This document shows, piece by piece, positions 1 through 5,624 of a DNA stretch of 18,248 nucleotides. Below the pieces are notes generated by a model. That model searched no databases. It saw nothing but the letters and a program-made list of their open reading frames with translations, and was not told where the DNA came from. Location of the stretch: contig CAADUV010000155.1 of assembly GCA_900752305.1 (NCBI GenBank), forward strand, positions 1-18,248. Reading direction: 5' to 3'. The translations under genes were made by a program, and so were the position numbers. Position 1 is the first letter of the stretch, and each line of letters starts with the position of its first letter. This DNA comes from an uncultured Oscillospiraceae bacterium (GTDB lineage Bacteria; Bacillota; Clostridia; Oscillospirales; Oscillospiraceae).

Positions 1-126
1 AGTTTGGACGGCCTACTACCCTTCTATTATAGCGTTCTTTCGGACGAAATGGAAGGAGAAAAACATGAAAAGAACAGCAATTTACGCCAGATATTCCTCC
101 AGCAGCCAGAGCGAGCAGTCCATTGA
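1..126 (+). CDS. possible 3' end of an upstream ORF (partial)
   Basis: Frame 1 is open from the window edge to a TGA at 124-126, giving about 41 residues that include LLPFYYSVLSDEMEGEK. It would overlap the start of the recombinase by 62 bases. I recognise no family. It may be the tail of a small mobile-element gene that is translationally coupled to the recombinase, or simply an open frame. The recombinase ribosome binding site (AAGGAG, about 53-60) lies inside it. Confidence 0.22.
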   Translation, partial: SLDGLLPFYYSVLSDEMEGEKHEKNSNLRQIFLQQPERAVH

Positions 127-1117
127 AGGGCAGCTGCACGTGTGCAATGCCTATGCACAGGAGCACGACCTGGAGGTCTGCTATACCTACATCGACCGGG
201 CGATCACCGGCAAGACCGATGACCGAGAAGAATTTCAGCGGATGATCAAAGACGGGAAGGCCGGACGCTTTGAAGTCCTGTTGGTCTACAAGACCGACCG
301 CTTTTCCCGGAACAAGTATGACAGTGCCATCTACAAGAGCCAGCTCCGGAAAGCTGGCGTGGAAATCCGCTATGCGGCCGAAGCCATCCCGGAAGGGCCG
401 GAAGGCATCATCATGGAGAGCCTGATGGAAGGGCTGGCGGAATACTACTCCGCCGAGCTTTCCCAGAAGATCAAGCGCGGCATCCGGGAATCGGCCATGA
501 AGTGCAAGAGCCTGGGCGGCAACTTCCCGATGGGCTTCCGCTCCAATGAGAACAAGGACATCGTCATCTGTGAGGAGGAAGCGGTCATCGTCCGGAAGAT
601 TTTTGAGCTATTCTGCCAGGGCGTCAAGACTGCGGAGATCTGCCGCCGTCTGAACGAGATGGGCTACACCACCACACGTGGAAAGCCCTTCAACCAGAAC
701 AGCATTACCCGTATGATCCGGAACGAAAAATACATCGGTACTTACAAGCAGGGTCCCTTCCGGAAGGAGAACGGCATCCCTGCTATCATCGACCGCCACA
801 CCTTCGCTATGGCTCAGAAGGAAGCGGATCGGCGCAACAACAACCGTTCTCGGCAGGGTAAACGTGCCGACTATATGCTGTCCGGCAAGCTCTTCTGCGG
901 ACACTGCCAAAGCCAGATGGTGGGCATCACAGGCACATCTCGGAACGGCGTAGTCCACACCTACTATCAGTGCAAGAACCAGCGGGCGCACCATGGCTGC
1001 AAGAAGAAGCAGGTCACCAAGGCGGCGCTGGAACAGTCCGTGGTGGCTGCGACGCTGAACTACGTCCTCCGGCCGGAGGTCATCCACTACATCGGCCAAC
1101 GCTGCGAAGATCTGTAG
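65..1117 (+). CDS. large serine recombinase, N-terminal 350 residues (truncated by in-frame TAG)
   Basis: Site-specific recombinase of the large serine class, which moves integrative elements by cutting and rejoining DNA through a Ser-DNA link. The resolvase catalytic domain spans about residues 1-145, with the nucleophile region ARYSSSSQSEQS (Ser11 by alignment to the usual ARxS motif). The recombinase domain follows (about 160-265, including GKPFNQNSITRMIRNEKYIG). Then comes a zinc ribbon with Cys278, Cys281, Cys303 and Cys312. The start has a good ribosome binding site (AAGGAG, about 6 bases upstream). A TAG at 1115-1117 ends the frame, but the same frame continues open to 1672 with typical C-terminal sequence, so this is a large serine recombinase of about 535 residues cut by one nonsense codon. 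The catalytic and zinc domains are complete; the coiled-coil tail is lost unless the TAG is read through. Confidence 0.9.
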   Translation: MKRTAIYARYSSSSQSEQSIEGQLHVCNAYAQEHDLEVCYTYIDRAITGKTDDREEFQRMIKDGKAGRFEVLLVYKTDRFSRNKYDSAIYKSQLRKAGVEIRYAAEAIPEGPEGIIMESLMEGLAEYYSAELSQKIKRGIRESAMKCKSLGGNFPMGFRSNENKDIVICEEEAVIVRKIFELFCQGVKTAEICRRLNEMGYTTTRGKPFNQNSITRMIRNEKYIGTYKQGPFRKENGIPAIIDRHTFAMAQKEADRRNNNRSRQGKRADYMLSGKLFCGHCQSQMVGITGTSRNGVVHTYYQCKNQRAHHGCKKKQVTKAALEQSVVAATLNYVLRPEVIHYIGQRCEDL

Positions 1118-1672
1118 CGGCAGGATACCCGACGCAATGACGAGCTGATGGCTTTGGAGAAACGCCTGAAGGAATGCCAGGACGCCCAGGAGAATATCCT
1201 GCGTGCCATCGAGGGCGGCGTGGTCACCCGTTCTCTGCCGGAGCGGCTGCAAAAGCTGGAGAATGAGCAGGCCGCTTTGGAAAGTGAGATCAAATTCCAA
1301 ACCTCCCTGAAGGACCCCATCATCACGGCGGAGCAGATCGAGTATATGCTCACCCGCTTCGCCGACCCGCTGCCGGAAGAGGATGTGCCCCAGTGGCACC
1401 GGCGGATGATCGAAGCCTTTGTGGCCAAGGTGTGGCTATATGACGATAAGCTGTCCATCTACTACAATTTAATGGGAAATGGGGACGAATTGCAGAAAAA
1501 CGACATGGAAATAGCCGCTGACGGGAACAAACTGAGTGTTCGCTTCGTCAGCGGCATGGTGGAGCAGATGCGGGGCGTCTCGTTCCATACAAGGCCGTTC
1601 AGCACGTCCCGTATGGGATGGCAGCAGTTTTCATTCGCCACGATGGACAGGGCTGCTATCATTTCTCGATGA
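1118..1672 (+). pseudogene. C-terminal part of the serine recombinase, after the in-frame TAG
   Basis: This stretch is in the same frame as the recombinase at 65-1117 and is separated from it only by the TAG at 1115-1117. It encodes a charged helical segment (about 1148-1300, ELMALEKRLKECQDAQENIL) of the kind that forms the coiled coil in large serine recombinases, then the usual conserved tail (VAKVWLYDDKLSIYYNL). It has an internal ATG at 1148 but I see no convincing ribosome binding site, so separate translation is unlikely. The last 25-30 residues (GVSFHTRPFSTSRMGWQQF) look less like a normal recombinase end. It ends at TGA 1670-1672. Confidence 0.8.
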
Positions 1673-1781
1673 CGGAGAGGCTTTTCCGCACCTCATCAAC
1701 GCTCCGCTCCGGCGCTAATGCTTCGGCTGCGCTCATGGCTGCCTGCTGGGTGGCTGACTGTAAAATCTGATCGCTACTCAA
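1659..1781 (-). CDS. small hypothetical protein, 40 residues, coupled to the upstream ORF
   Basis: This ORF starts with TTG (1779-1781) and reads SSDQILQSATQQAAMSAAEA and onward, ending KSLSVIEK at TGA 1659-1661. The TTG overlaps the TAG stop of the preceding minus-strand ORF, and a purine-rich AGGTGAGGAAGA lies just before it, which suggests translational coupling. It converges on the recombinase C-terminal frame and overlaps it by 14 bases. The protein is Ala/Gln/Ser-rich and helical, with no recognisable domain. Small coupled ORFs of this kind are common in clostridial mobile elements; I assign no function. Confidence 0.35.
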   Translation of the reverse strand: MSSDQILQSATQQAAMSAAEALAPERSVDEVRKSLSVIEK

Positions 1782-2013
1782 TCTTCCTCACCTCTTTTCC
1801 GTACTCAGTAGACACGGAAGCCCGTTCCTCCATGCTGTCGGACAGCAGAATATCCAGCAGATACTCCGTGTACGTTTTCTTTTGCATGACCTTCACAAAC
1901 AGCGGGTTCAATGCTTCTTCTGGCGTCTGCAGGCGTATTCTTTCTCTCAGCGTTCCAGTGCGGAAATCTGCGTTAAATAATGCACAGTACGAAGGTTTTC
2001 CACCTCTGGACAC
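1774..2013 (-). CDS. hypothetical mobile-element protein, about 79 residues, possibly 5'-truncated
   Basis: The frame encodes a coherent soluble protein with segments such as FNADFRTGTLRERIRLQTPE, ALNPLFVKVMQKKTYTEYLL and MEERASVSTEYGKEVRK. It ends at TAG 1774-1776, overlapping the TTG of the next small ORF. The only in-frame start is a GTG at 2011-2013 with no ribosome binding site. The same frame upstream is open except for a TAG at 2035-2037, so this may be the 3' part of a longer broken gene. The overlapping plus-strand frame (1718-2170) has a low-complexity composition and I take it as a shadow. Family not recognised. Confidence 0.4.
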   Translation of the reverse strand: MSRGGKPSYCALFNADFRTGTLRERIRLQTPEEALNPLFVKVMQKKTYTEYLLDILLSDSMEERASVSTEYGKEVRKIE

Positions 2014-2136
2014 CGGAGTAACGGCCCGCCGCCTCTACACACCGCACACAGGCTCTGCCGCCTTGCACCCGTCCAATGGGCGTGCCCTTGACTCCAACAG
2101 TGCAATACCGCCTCTTCCCCCTGGCACAGAGAGCCA

Positions 2137-2187
2137 GTTGTCATCTGTACTTCCACACCAGTACAGATGACAACATTTTTTATTTTA
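2137..2187 (+). terminator. perfect 14-bp inverted repeat followed by a T-rich tract
   Basis: The arms GTTGTCATCTGTAC (2137-2150) and GTACAGATGACAAC (2161-2174) are exact reverse complements around a 10-base loop. They are followed on the plus strand by A and TTTTTTATTTT. On the minus strand no T-tract follows. It therefore looks like a plus-strand intrinsic terminator, yet no intact plus-strand gene lies just upstream. It sits exactly at the change from GC-rich to AT-rich sequence, so it could instead be an element end or recombination site. Confidence 0.6.
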
Positions 2188-2225
2188 ATCAAGACTTTAA
2201 AACCCATCAGCCTTCATAAACTAAT

Positions 2226-2651
2226 CTAAATCAGCTTAATTTCTTCATTACTTATTATGATTTGGAAAGATTTTTTTTGAGCTTTATATGCTTTTATATT
2301 TTCTCCTGGAAATACTAACGGGAAATATAAGCATTCATTTTCAGAAGGCATGGCATTCATCACGCTTTTAATATACTGTATGTCATCAATAGAAAGATCC
2401 TTCCATTGAGGAGCATGCGTATGAAACATTCCTAAAAACTCTTTTTCTTGTTTACTATAATACGAAATGCATCTGTTAAGAAATTTTACATCAGGAATGT
2501 ATTTTATACCTGAATCGCCAGGTTCTTTTATTCCCGAATCGAATATTACTATATCTATTATCGAACTATTTCCTAATAAAATTCCACCCACTTCTGGCGG
2601 AACTACCGGACAATTTATCAATTTATTAAACACTTCTTTTGTAATTAGCAA
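2226..2651 (-). CDS. JAMM/MPN+ (Mov34/JAB) metalloprotein, predicted peptidase or isopeptidase
   Basis: A 141-residue protein that appears to be a single JAMM domain. The zinc motif is complete: Glu20 in VPPEVGGILLG, then HTH at 77-79, seven residues, Ser87 and Asp90, matching HxHx7SxxD. Known JAMM proteins cleave peptide or isopeptide bonds, including ubiquitin-like carriers and bacterial sulfur carriers. The start is a TTG (2649-2651) preceded by AGGAG at 2659-2663 with a 7-base spacer; no ATG or GTG fits as well. It is the last gene of the AT-rich cassette, downstream of a radical SAM enzyme and a 39-residue Cys peptide, from which it is separated by a hairpin. That position suggests it trims or releases the peptide product, but this is inference. 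It ends with TAG. Confidence 0.85.
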   Translation of the reverse strand: MLITKEVFNKLINCPVVPPEVGGILLGNSSIIDIVIFDSGIKEPGDSGIKYIPDVKFLNRCISYYSKQEKEFLGMFHTHAPQWKDLSIDDIQYIKSVMNAMPSENECLYFPLVFPGENIKAYKAQKKSFQIIISNEEIKLI

Positions 2652-2691
2652 TTTTATACTCCTATTAAGCGGATTTCACATTTTATAAATG

Positions 2692-2745
2692 AAAGTGCCT
2701 TGATATGGCAGAACTTTTTTGCGAACTACCACACCAAGGCACTTT
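2692..2745 (-). promoter_or_regulatory. strand-specific intercistronic hairpin between peptide gene and JAMM gene
   Basis: The arms are 2692-2708 and 2729-2745. In minus-strand RNA all 17 positions pair: 15 Watson-Crick pairs plus two G-U wobbles. The plus strand would have two C-A mismatches instead, so the fold belongs to the minus transcript. The loop is 20 bases. It is followed by CATTTATAAAATG rather than a clean U-tract. It could be a leaky attenuator or a stabilising 3' end that lowers protease expression relative to the upstream peptide, as is common after RiPP precursor genes. Confidence 0.7.
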
Positions 2746-2757
2746 TCTCTCTGCGAT

Positions 2758-2877
2758 TTAGCCGTCCGAAACACGACAACGCGGGCAATCGTCTGAGCAT
2801 GCAGAATATGCCTGTTTCGCTTCGCGTTCCATAGAACGTTCCATGTCACTCTTGCTGACATTTTTCAAAATCGTCAT
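2758..2877 (-). CDS. 39-residue candidate RiPP precursor peptide
   Basis: A small ORF immediately behind the radical SAM gene. It starts at ATG 2875-2877 (MTILKNVSKSDMERSMEREA) and ends with AYSACSDDCPRCRVSDG and TAA 2758-2760. The ribosome binding site AGGGTGGTGAAG begins directly after the stop codon of the radical SAM gene, leaving only 18 bases between genes. The first two thirds are charged and leader-like. The C-terminal third holds Cys27, Cys31 and Cys34 (CSDDCPRC), which are plausible targets for thioether formation or metal binding. A larger alternative frame (2676-2861) has no good ribosome binding site and odd composition. Family not recognised; the precursor role rests on size, spacing, neighbours and Cys clustering. 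Confidence 0.7.
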   Translation of the reverse strand: MTILKNVSKSDMERSMEREAKQAYSACSDDCPRCRVSDG

Positions 2878-2895
2878 ATGCAGCTTCACCACCCT

Positions 2896-4227
2896 TCACT
2901 TTAATTTACTTATATCTTCTCGGTAAAGAAGAATTAAGTCCTTGATAATCGCTTTAGAAGGTGCGCATGCCTCCTTGCCTGAATAGAATCGTGCGTTAAT
3001 CTTACACCCGCCTTGACAAATCGGAAGTATAGGACATACACTGCATTCATCATATGTCAGATTTGTGTTACAGAAAAATTTATACGCATCGTTTTTTTCG
3101 ATTCCAGTTTTTATATTCCCACTTGCGTATTCCTTACGCCCAAGGGCTCGGTGGCATTTGTAAATATCTCCATTAGGTGCAACAGAGAACACATTTGGAC
3201 ACGTTGCGTAGCAATTTATCGGGGATGGATATATTTTTAATTTTTTTAACAGCCCGTGCGAATCATATTCATGATCTGCAGTAGTGTCATCTTCCATATC
3301 AGGAAATCCTCTGTACAAATGATGCTTTCTGCCAAATTTTATCAGAGAAATATAAGGATGTTCCTCATATTCATCAAAGTCATTGGAAATGTTCCTCACA
3401 ATTTCATCATCTGCATCAATTGGTGCAAAATAGATCTTCATTTGTTCAGATTTACCGAAGCGTTTAAGTAGGTAGTTCATGATTTTTAATGCTTCGTCTT
3501 GCTTATTGGGATCAAAATTAATTCGAATCTTAAGATTAATCCCTAACGAAAGCGCATCTTGTATATTTCGCATTACTAATGAAAAAGCATCTTGATACTG
3601 CTTATCATAATTTTTTATGCGGTTATACTCATCGCCAACGGCATCAATTGTTATTTGGACTTTTTCAACATGCCACAAGCTTTTAGCTTTTTTCGCTATA
3701 CGCTTGTCAAACAAAGAACCGTTTGTTGTGACCTTACATCCATAGATTATATTTCTTTCTGTCAATTTTTCTGAAATATAGTCTATAATATCACTTGCAA
3801 GAAGCGGTTCACCGCCGAACCAAGTTATACCTAATTTTTCGCCATTCCAATGTTTTGCAAGAAACTCAATTAACGCATCAGCCGTTTCCTGCATCATTCT
3901 GCCCTTGCGATAACCATTCTCAAAGCAGTAAAAACAATGTGCGTTACACTCAAGTGTAGGGGCAATAATAATATTTGCTATTTTTTCACCACTGTTTTTC
4001 ACTACATCACGACGGATGTTTTCCATGGCTTCTACTTCATCATATGTATCATCTACTAAAAATCCCATACTATAAAGTGCAGCTACTTCTGGAAGAGAAT
4101 GATTATCCTCGATAAATATTTCCTGGTAGAGTACATCTGACAATTCTACCAACGAAGTAGTGAAGGTATTATAAAGCAGTACTCCTTTTTCAATTTTCTG
4201 GTTTATATTGAAAATGCTTTTCTTCAT
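2896..4227 (-). CDS. radical SAM/SPASM peptide-maturase-like enzyme
   Basis: A 443-residue radical SAM enzyme with a C-terminal SPASM domain. An N-terminal segment of about 85 residues (resembling a peptide-binding region) precedes the radical SAM core, whose 4Fe-4S site is Cys94, Cys98 and Cys101 (CNAHCFYC). The glycine-rich SAM motif is GGEP at 138-141. The SPASM region carries Cys339, 343, 358, 386, 395, 398, 404, 408 and 421, enough for auxiliary iron-sulfur clusters. Such enzymes usually install thioether or carbon-carbon crosslinks in ribosomal peptides; the 39-residue Cys peptide just downstream is the likely substrate. I chose the ATG at 4225-4227 with GAGAAG upstream; an in-frame GTG at 4243-4245 would add six residues (RSERSM). 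The gene is AT-rich compared with the flanking chromosome, consistent with transfer. Confidence 0.92.
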   Translation of the reverse strand: MKKSIFNINQKIEKGVLLYNTFTTSLVELSDVLYQEIFIEDNHSLPEVAALYSMGFLVDDTYDEVEAMENIRRDVVKNSGEKIANIIIAPTLECNAHCFYCFENGYRKGRMMQETADALIEFLAKHWNGEKLGITWFGGEPLLASDIIDYISEKLTERNIIYGCKVTTNGSLFDKRIAKKAKSLWHVEKVQITIDAVGDEYNRIKNYDKQYQDAFSLVMRNIQDALSLGINLKIRINFDPNKQDEALKIMNYLLKRFGKSEQMKIYFAPIDADDEIVRNISNDFDEYEEHPYISLIKFGRKHHLYRGFPDMEDDTTADHEYDSHGLLKKLKIYPSPINCYATCPNVFSVAPNGDIYKCHRALGRKEYASGNIKTGIEKNDAYKFFCNTNLTYDECSVCPILPICQGGCKINARFYSGKEACAPSKAIIKDLILLYREDISKLK

Positions 4228-4261
4228 AGAACGTTCACTTCTCACATCCGTTCATAATACT

Positions 4262-4459
4262 TCATCGTTTATACGAAAGGCAGCCTTGTCTTTCCCGAGG
4301 ATAGTAATAACACCTATAATGACTGCAATACTGCCTTCCATTGCTGTCCTTATCTCGCGGATTCCAATAAATGCACCCATCAGCACAGTTATGACCGCAA
4401 AATTCGCCTGCAGGAATCCTAATCTTTTTTACATCTTCTTTTTTAATTTCCTTTTTCAT
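4262..4459 (-). CDS. small six-cysteine protein, 65 residues
   Basis: ATG at 4457-4459 with AGGAGG eight bases upstream. The lysine-rich N-terminus (MKKEIKKEDVKKIRIPAGEF) is followed by Cys21, 25, 29, 45, 50 and 60 in the pattern FCGHNCADGC, then YCSHYRCYYYPRERQGC. The aromatic, Cys-rich body resembles small zinc- or iron-sulfur-binding proteins found in gut Clostridia, but I cannot name a family. It lies between the Sel1 protein and the radical SAM enzyme, 34 bases before the latter. It could be a metal-binding accessory, an alternative or second modified peptide, or unrelated cargo. A precursor role is less likely than for the downstream 39-mer because the cysteines are spread through a folded-looking domain. 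Confidence 0.75.
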   Translation of the reverse strand: MKKEIKKEDVKKIRIPAGEFCGHNCADGCIYWNPRDKDSNGRQYCSHYRCYYYPRERQGCLSYKR

Positions 4460-4515
4460 AGTATATTCCTCCTATTCTTTATCCTCTTTTGCAAAATGGA
4501 CGAAACGATATAAAA

Positions 4516-5148
4516 TTAATCTGGGTCAACAATATAATTAGGATAATTTCGCTTTATTTTTTCAATCACTCGTTTGATAGACTCCGTAGGATATCCTCGA
4601 TTAATCATTGTATCATCAATTAAATTTTTAGCTTTGGTGCTTATTTCTGATGATTTTTTGCTAGTATGCATTGCAGCGCATACCATCCAGAATAAACCAT
4701 CATCAAACCGTCGTGTGTTTCCATGGCTCCAGTCAAGCAAATATATTTTTCCCAATTCAAATTGGGCTTTAGCATGACCTTGCTGAGCAGCCATTTTATA
4801 GTACTTAACTGCATTCTGCTTTTTAAAAAAAGCTCCAATCTCTCCAGCTTGATACATCATCCCCATCATATGCTGGGCATTGGCAAACCCTTTAACTGCA
4901 GCATCTTGAATATATTTTATAGCATTTGCCTTGTCCTTCTTCACACCTGTGCCAAACAAGTATCCCAGTCCGACCATAAATGCAGCGGCAGCATGTCCTT
5001 TATCAGCTGCCATTTTATAGTAAGTTTGTGCCTTGAAGTCGTCCTTGTCTGCATGAAATCCACGATTATAACAATCTCCCACCATTACCATAGCTTCAAC
5101 GTCTCCCGCATCGGCTTTGGCAATCAGATTCATGAATCCCTCATCCAT
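4516..5148 (-). CDS. Sel1-like repeat (SLR/TPR) protein
   Basis: A 210-residue protein built from Sel1-like repeats of about 36 residues, for example AQTYYKMAADKGHAAAAFMV (about 40-59), AIKYIQDAAVKGFANAQHMM and AVKYYKMAAQQGHAKAQFEL. A non-repeat C-terminus follows (about 145-210). No signal peptide or membrane segment is seen, so it is probably cytoplasmic. Sel1 solenoids serve as protein-protein scaffolds. The start is ATG 5146-5148 with AGGAGG six bases upstream, ending at TAA. It is the first intact gene of the cassette, 56 bases before the six-Cys gene. Whether it helps peptide maturation or is independent cargo cannot be read from sequence. Confidence 0.85.
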   Translation of the reverse strand: MDEGFMNLIAKADAGDVEAMVMVGDCYNRGFHADKDDFKAQTYYKMAADKGHAAAAFMVGLGYLFGTGVKKDKANAIKYIQDAAVKGFANAQHMMGMMYQAGEIGAFFKKQNAVKYYKMAAQQGHAKAQFELGKIYLLDWSHGNTRRFDDGLFWMVCAAMHTSKKSSEISTKAKNLIDDTMINRGYPTESIKRVIEKIKRNYPNYIVDPD

Positions 5149-5223
5149 ATTGTTCCTCCTTTATATATCTCCAGTTTTATTGTATTTTCACTGATCCGGC
5201 ATATCACCTGATCAAGAATCAAC

Positions 5224-5382
5224 TTAAACTTTATTATTGATATAAGGATAACATTTTAATTTGCATGCTAATTTCGGGCTGATTGCATAGTATGTTTTAA
5301 TAATCAATCTTCCTATGCGCTCATATTTCCTCTCACTATTCTTTTTTGCTAATTCCTAAAAGTGTTCTTTTCTGTAAAACAT
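5224..5382 (-). pseudogene. remnant resembling a CFI-box C-terminal domain
   Basis: The minus-strand frame ending at TAA 5224-5226 reads YERIGRLIIKTYYAISPKLA and nearby residues. This matches the pattern of the conserved C-terminal CFI-box segment (R..GR..I..YY..SP). The frame has no proper start: it is broken by a TAG at 5356-5358, and the residues upstream of that are few. The expected N-terminal CFI motif is missing. It is probably a decayed 3' end lying in the leader of the Sel1 operon. Recognition is from memory of the family pattern, so moderate at best. Confidence 0.4.
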
Positions 5383-5399
5383 CTCCTCTACTGTTTTTT

Positions 5400-5428
5400 A
5401 GGATAGCATAAAGCACATCGAAAAGCAA
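5400..5428 (-). promoter_or_regulatory. candidate promoter for the AT-rich cassette
   Basis: On the minus strand, TTGCTT (5423-5428) and TATCCT (5400-5405) are separated by exactly 17 bases. A transcript would begin near 5393, about 245 bases before the Sel1 start, and would cross the CFI-like remnant. The same -10 variant, TATCCT, is used at the riboswitch promoter near 15274. No better promoter was seen closer to 5148. Confidence 0.45.
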
Positions 5429-5565
5429 GTATTTATTTGGTGTCTTTGTATAATGACCAGCTTTCAATCGAACTTTTAGGTAGCTTGCGAAAAGGTGTAA
5501 TTTTTCTATAAAATGGAAACCGCTGATTTTACTGACTTTTTCACTGTTTTATCTGGAGCTGCCTC

Positions 5566-5599
5566 AAAGCCGTCCTTTCCATGGAAAGGACGGCTTTTT
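5566..5599 (+). terminator. strong palindromic terminator
   Basis: A 32-base perfect palindrome made of arms AAAGCCGTCCTTTCCA and TGGAAAGGACGGCTTT, followed on the plus strand by further T residues (run 5595-5599). It marks the right boundary of the AT-rich segment and the return to GC-rich DNA. It may have served a plus-strand chromosomal gene now displaced by the cassette. Confidence 0.8.
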
Positions 5600-5624
5600 G
5601 CTGTGCTGATCGAACTTCAAACGA

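Noticed and set aside
1718..2170. 150-residue plus-strand ORF
   Set aside because: It lies opposite two coupled minus-strand ORFs, has no ribosome binding site, and ends inside a terminator palindrome; its sequence is low in recognisable structure.
2676..2861. 61-residue minus-strand ORF overlapping the peptide gene
   Set aside because: It lacks a ribosome binding site, crosses the hairpin, and its composition is not protein-like compared with the 39-residue frame, which has a well-placed site.
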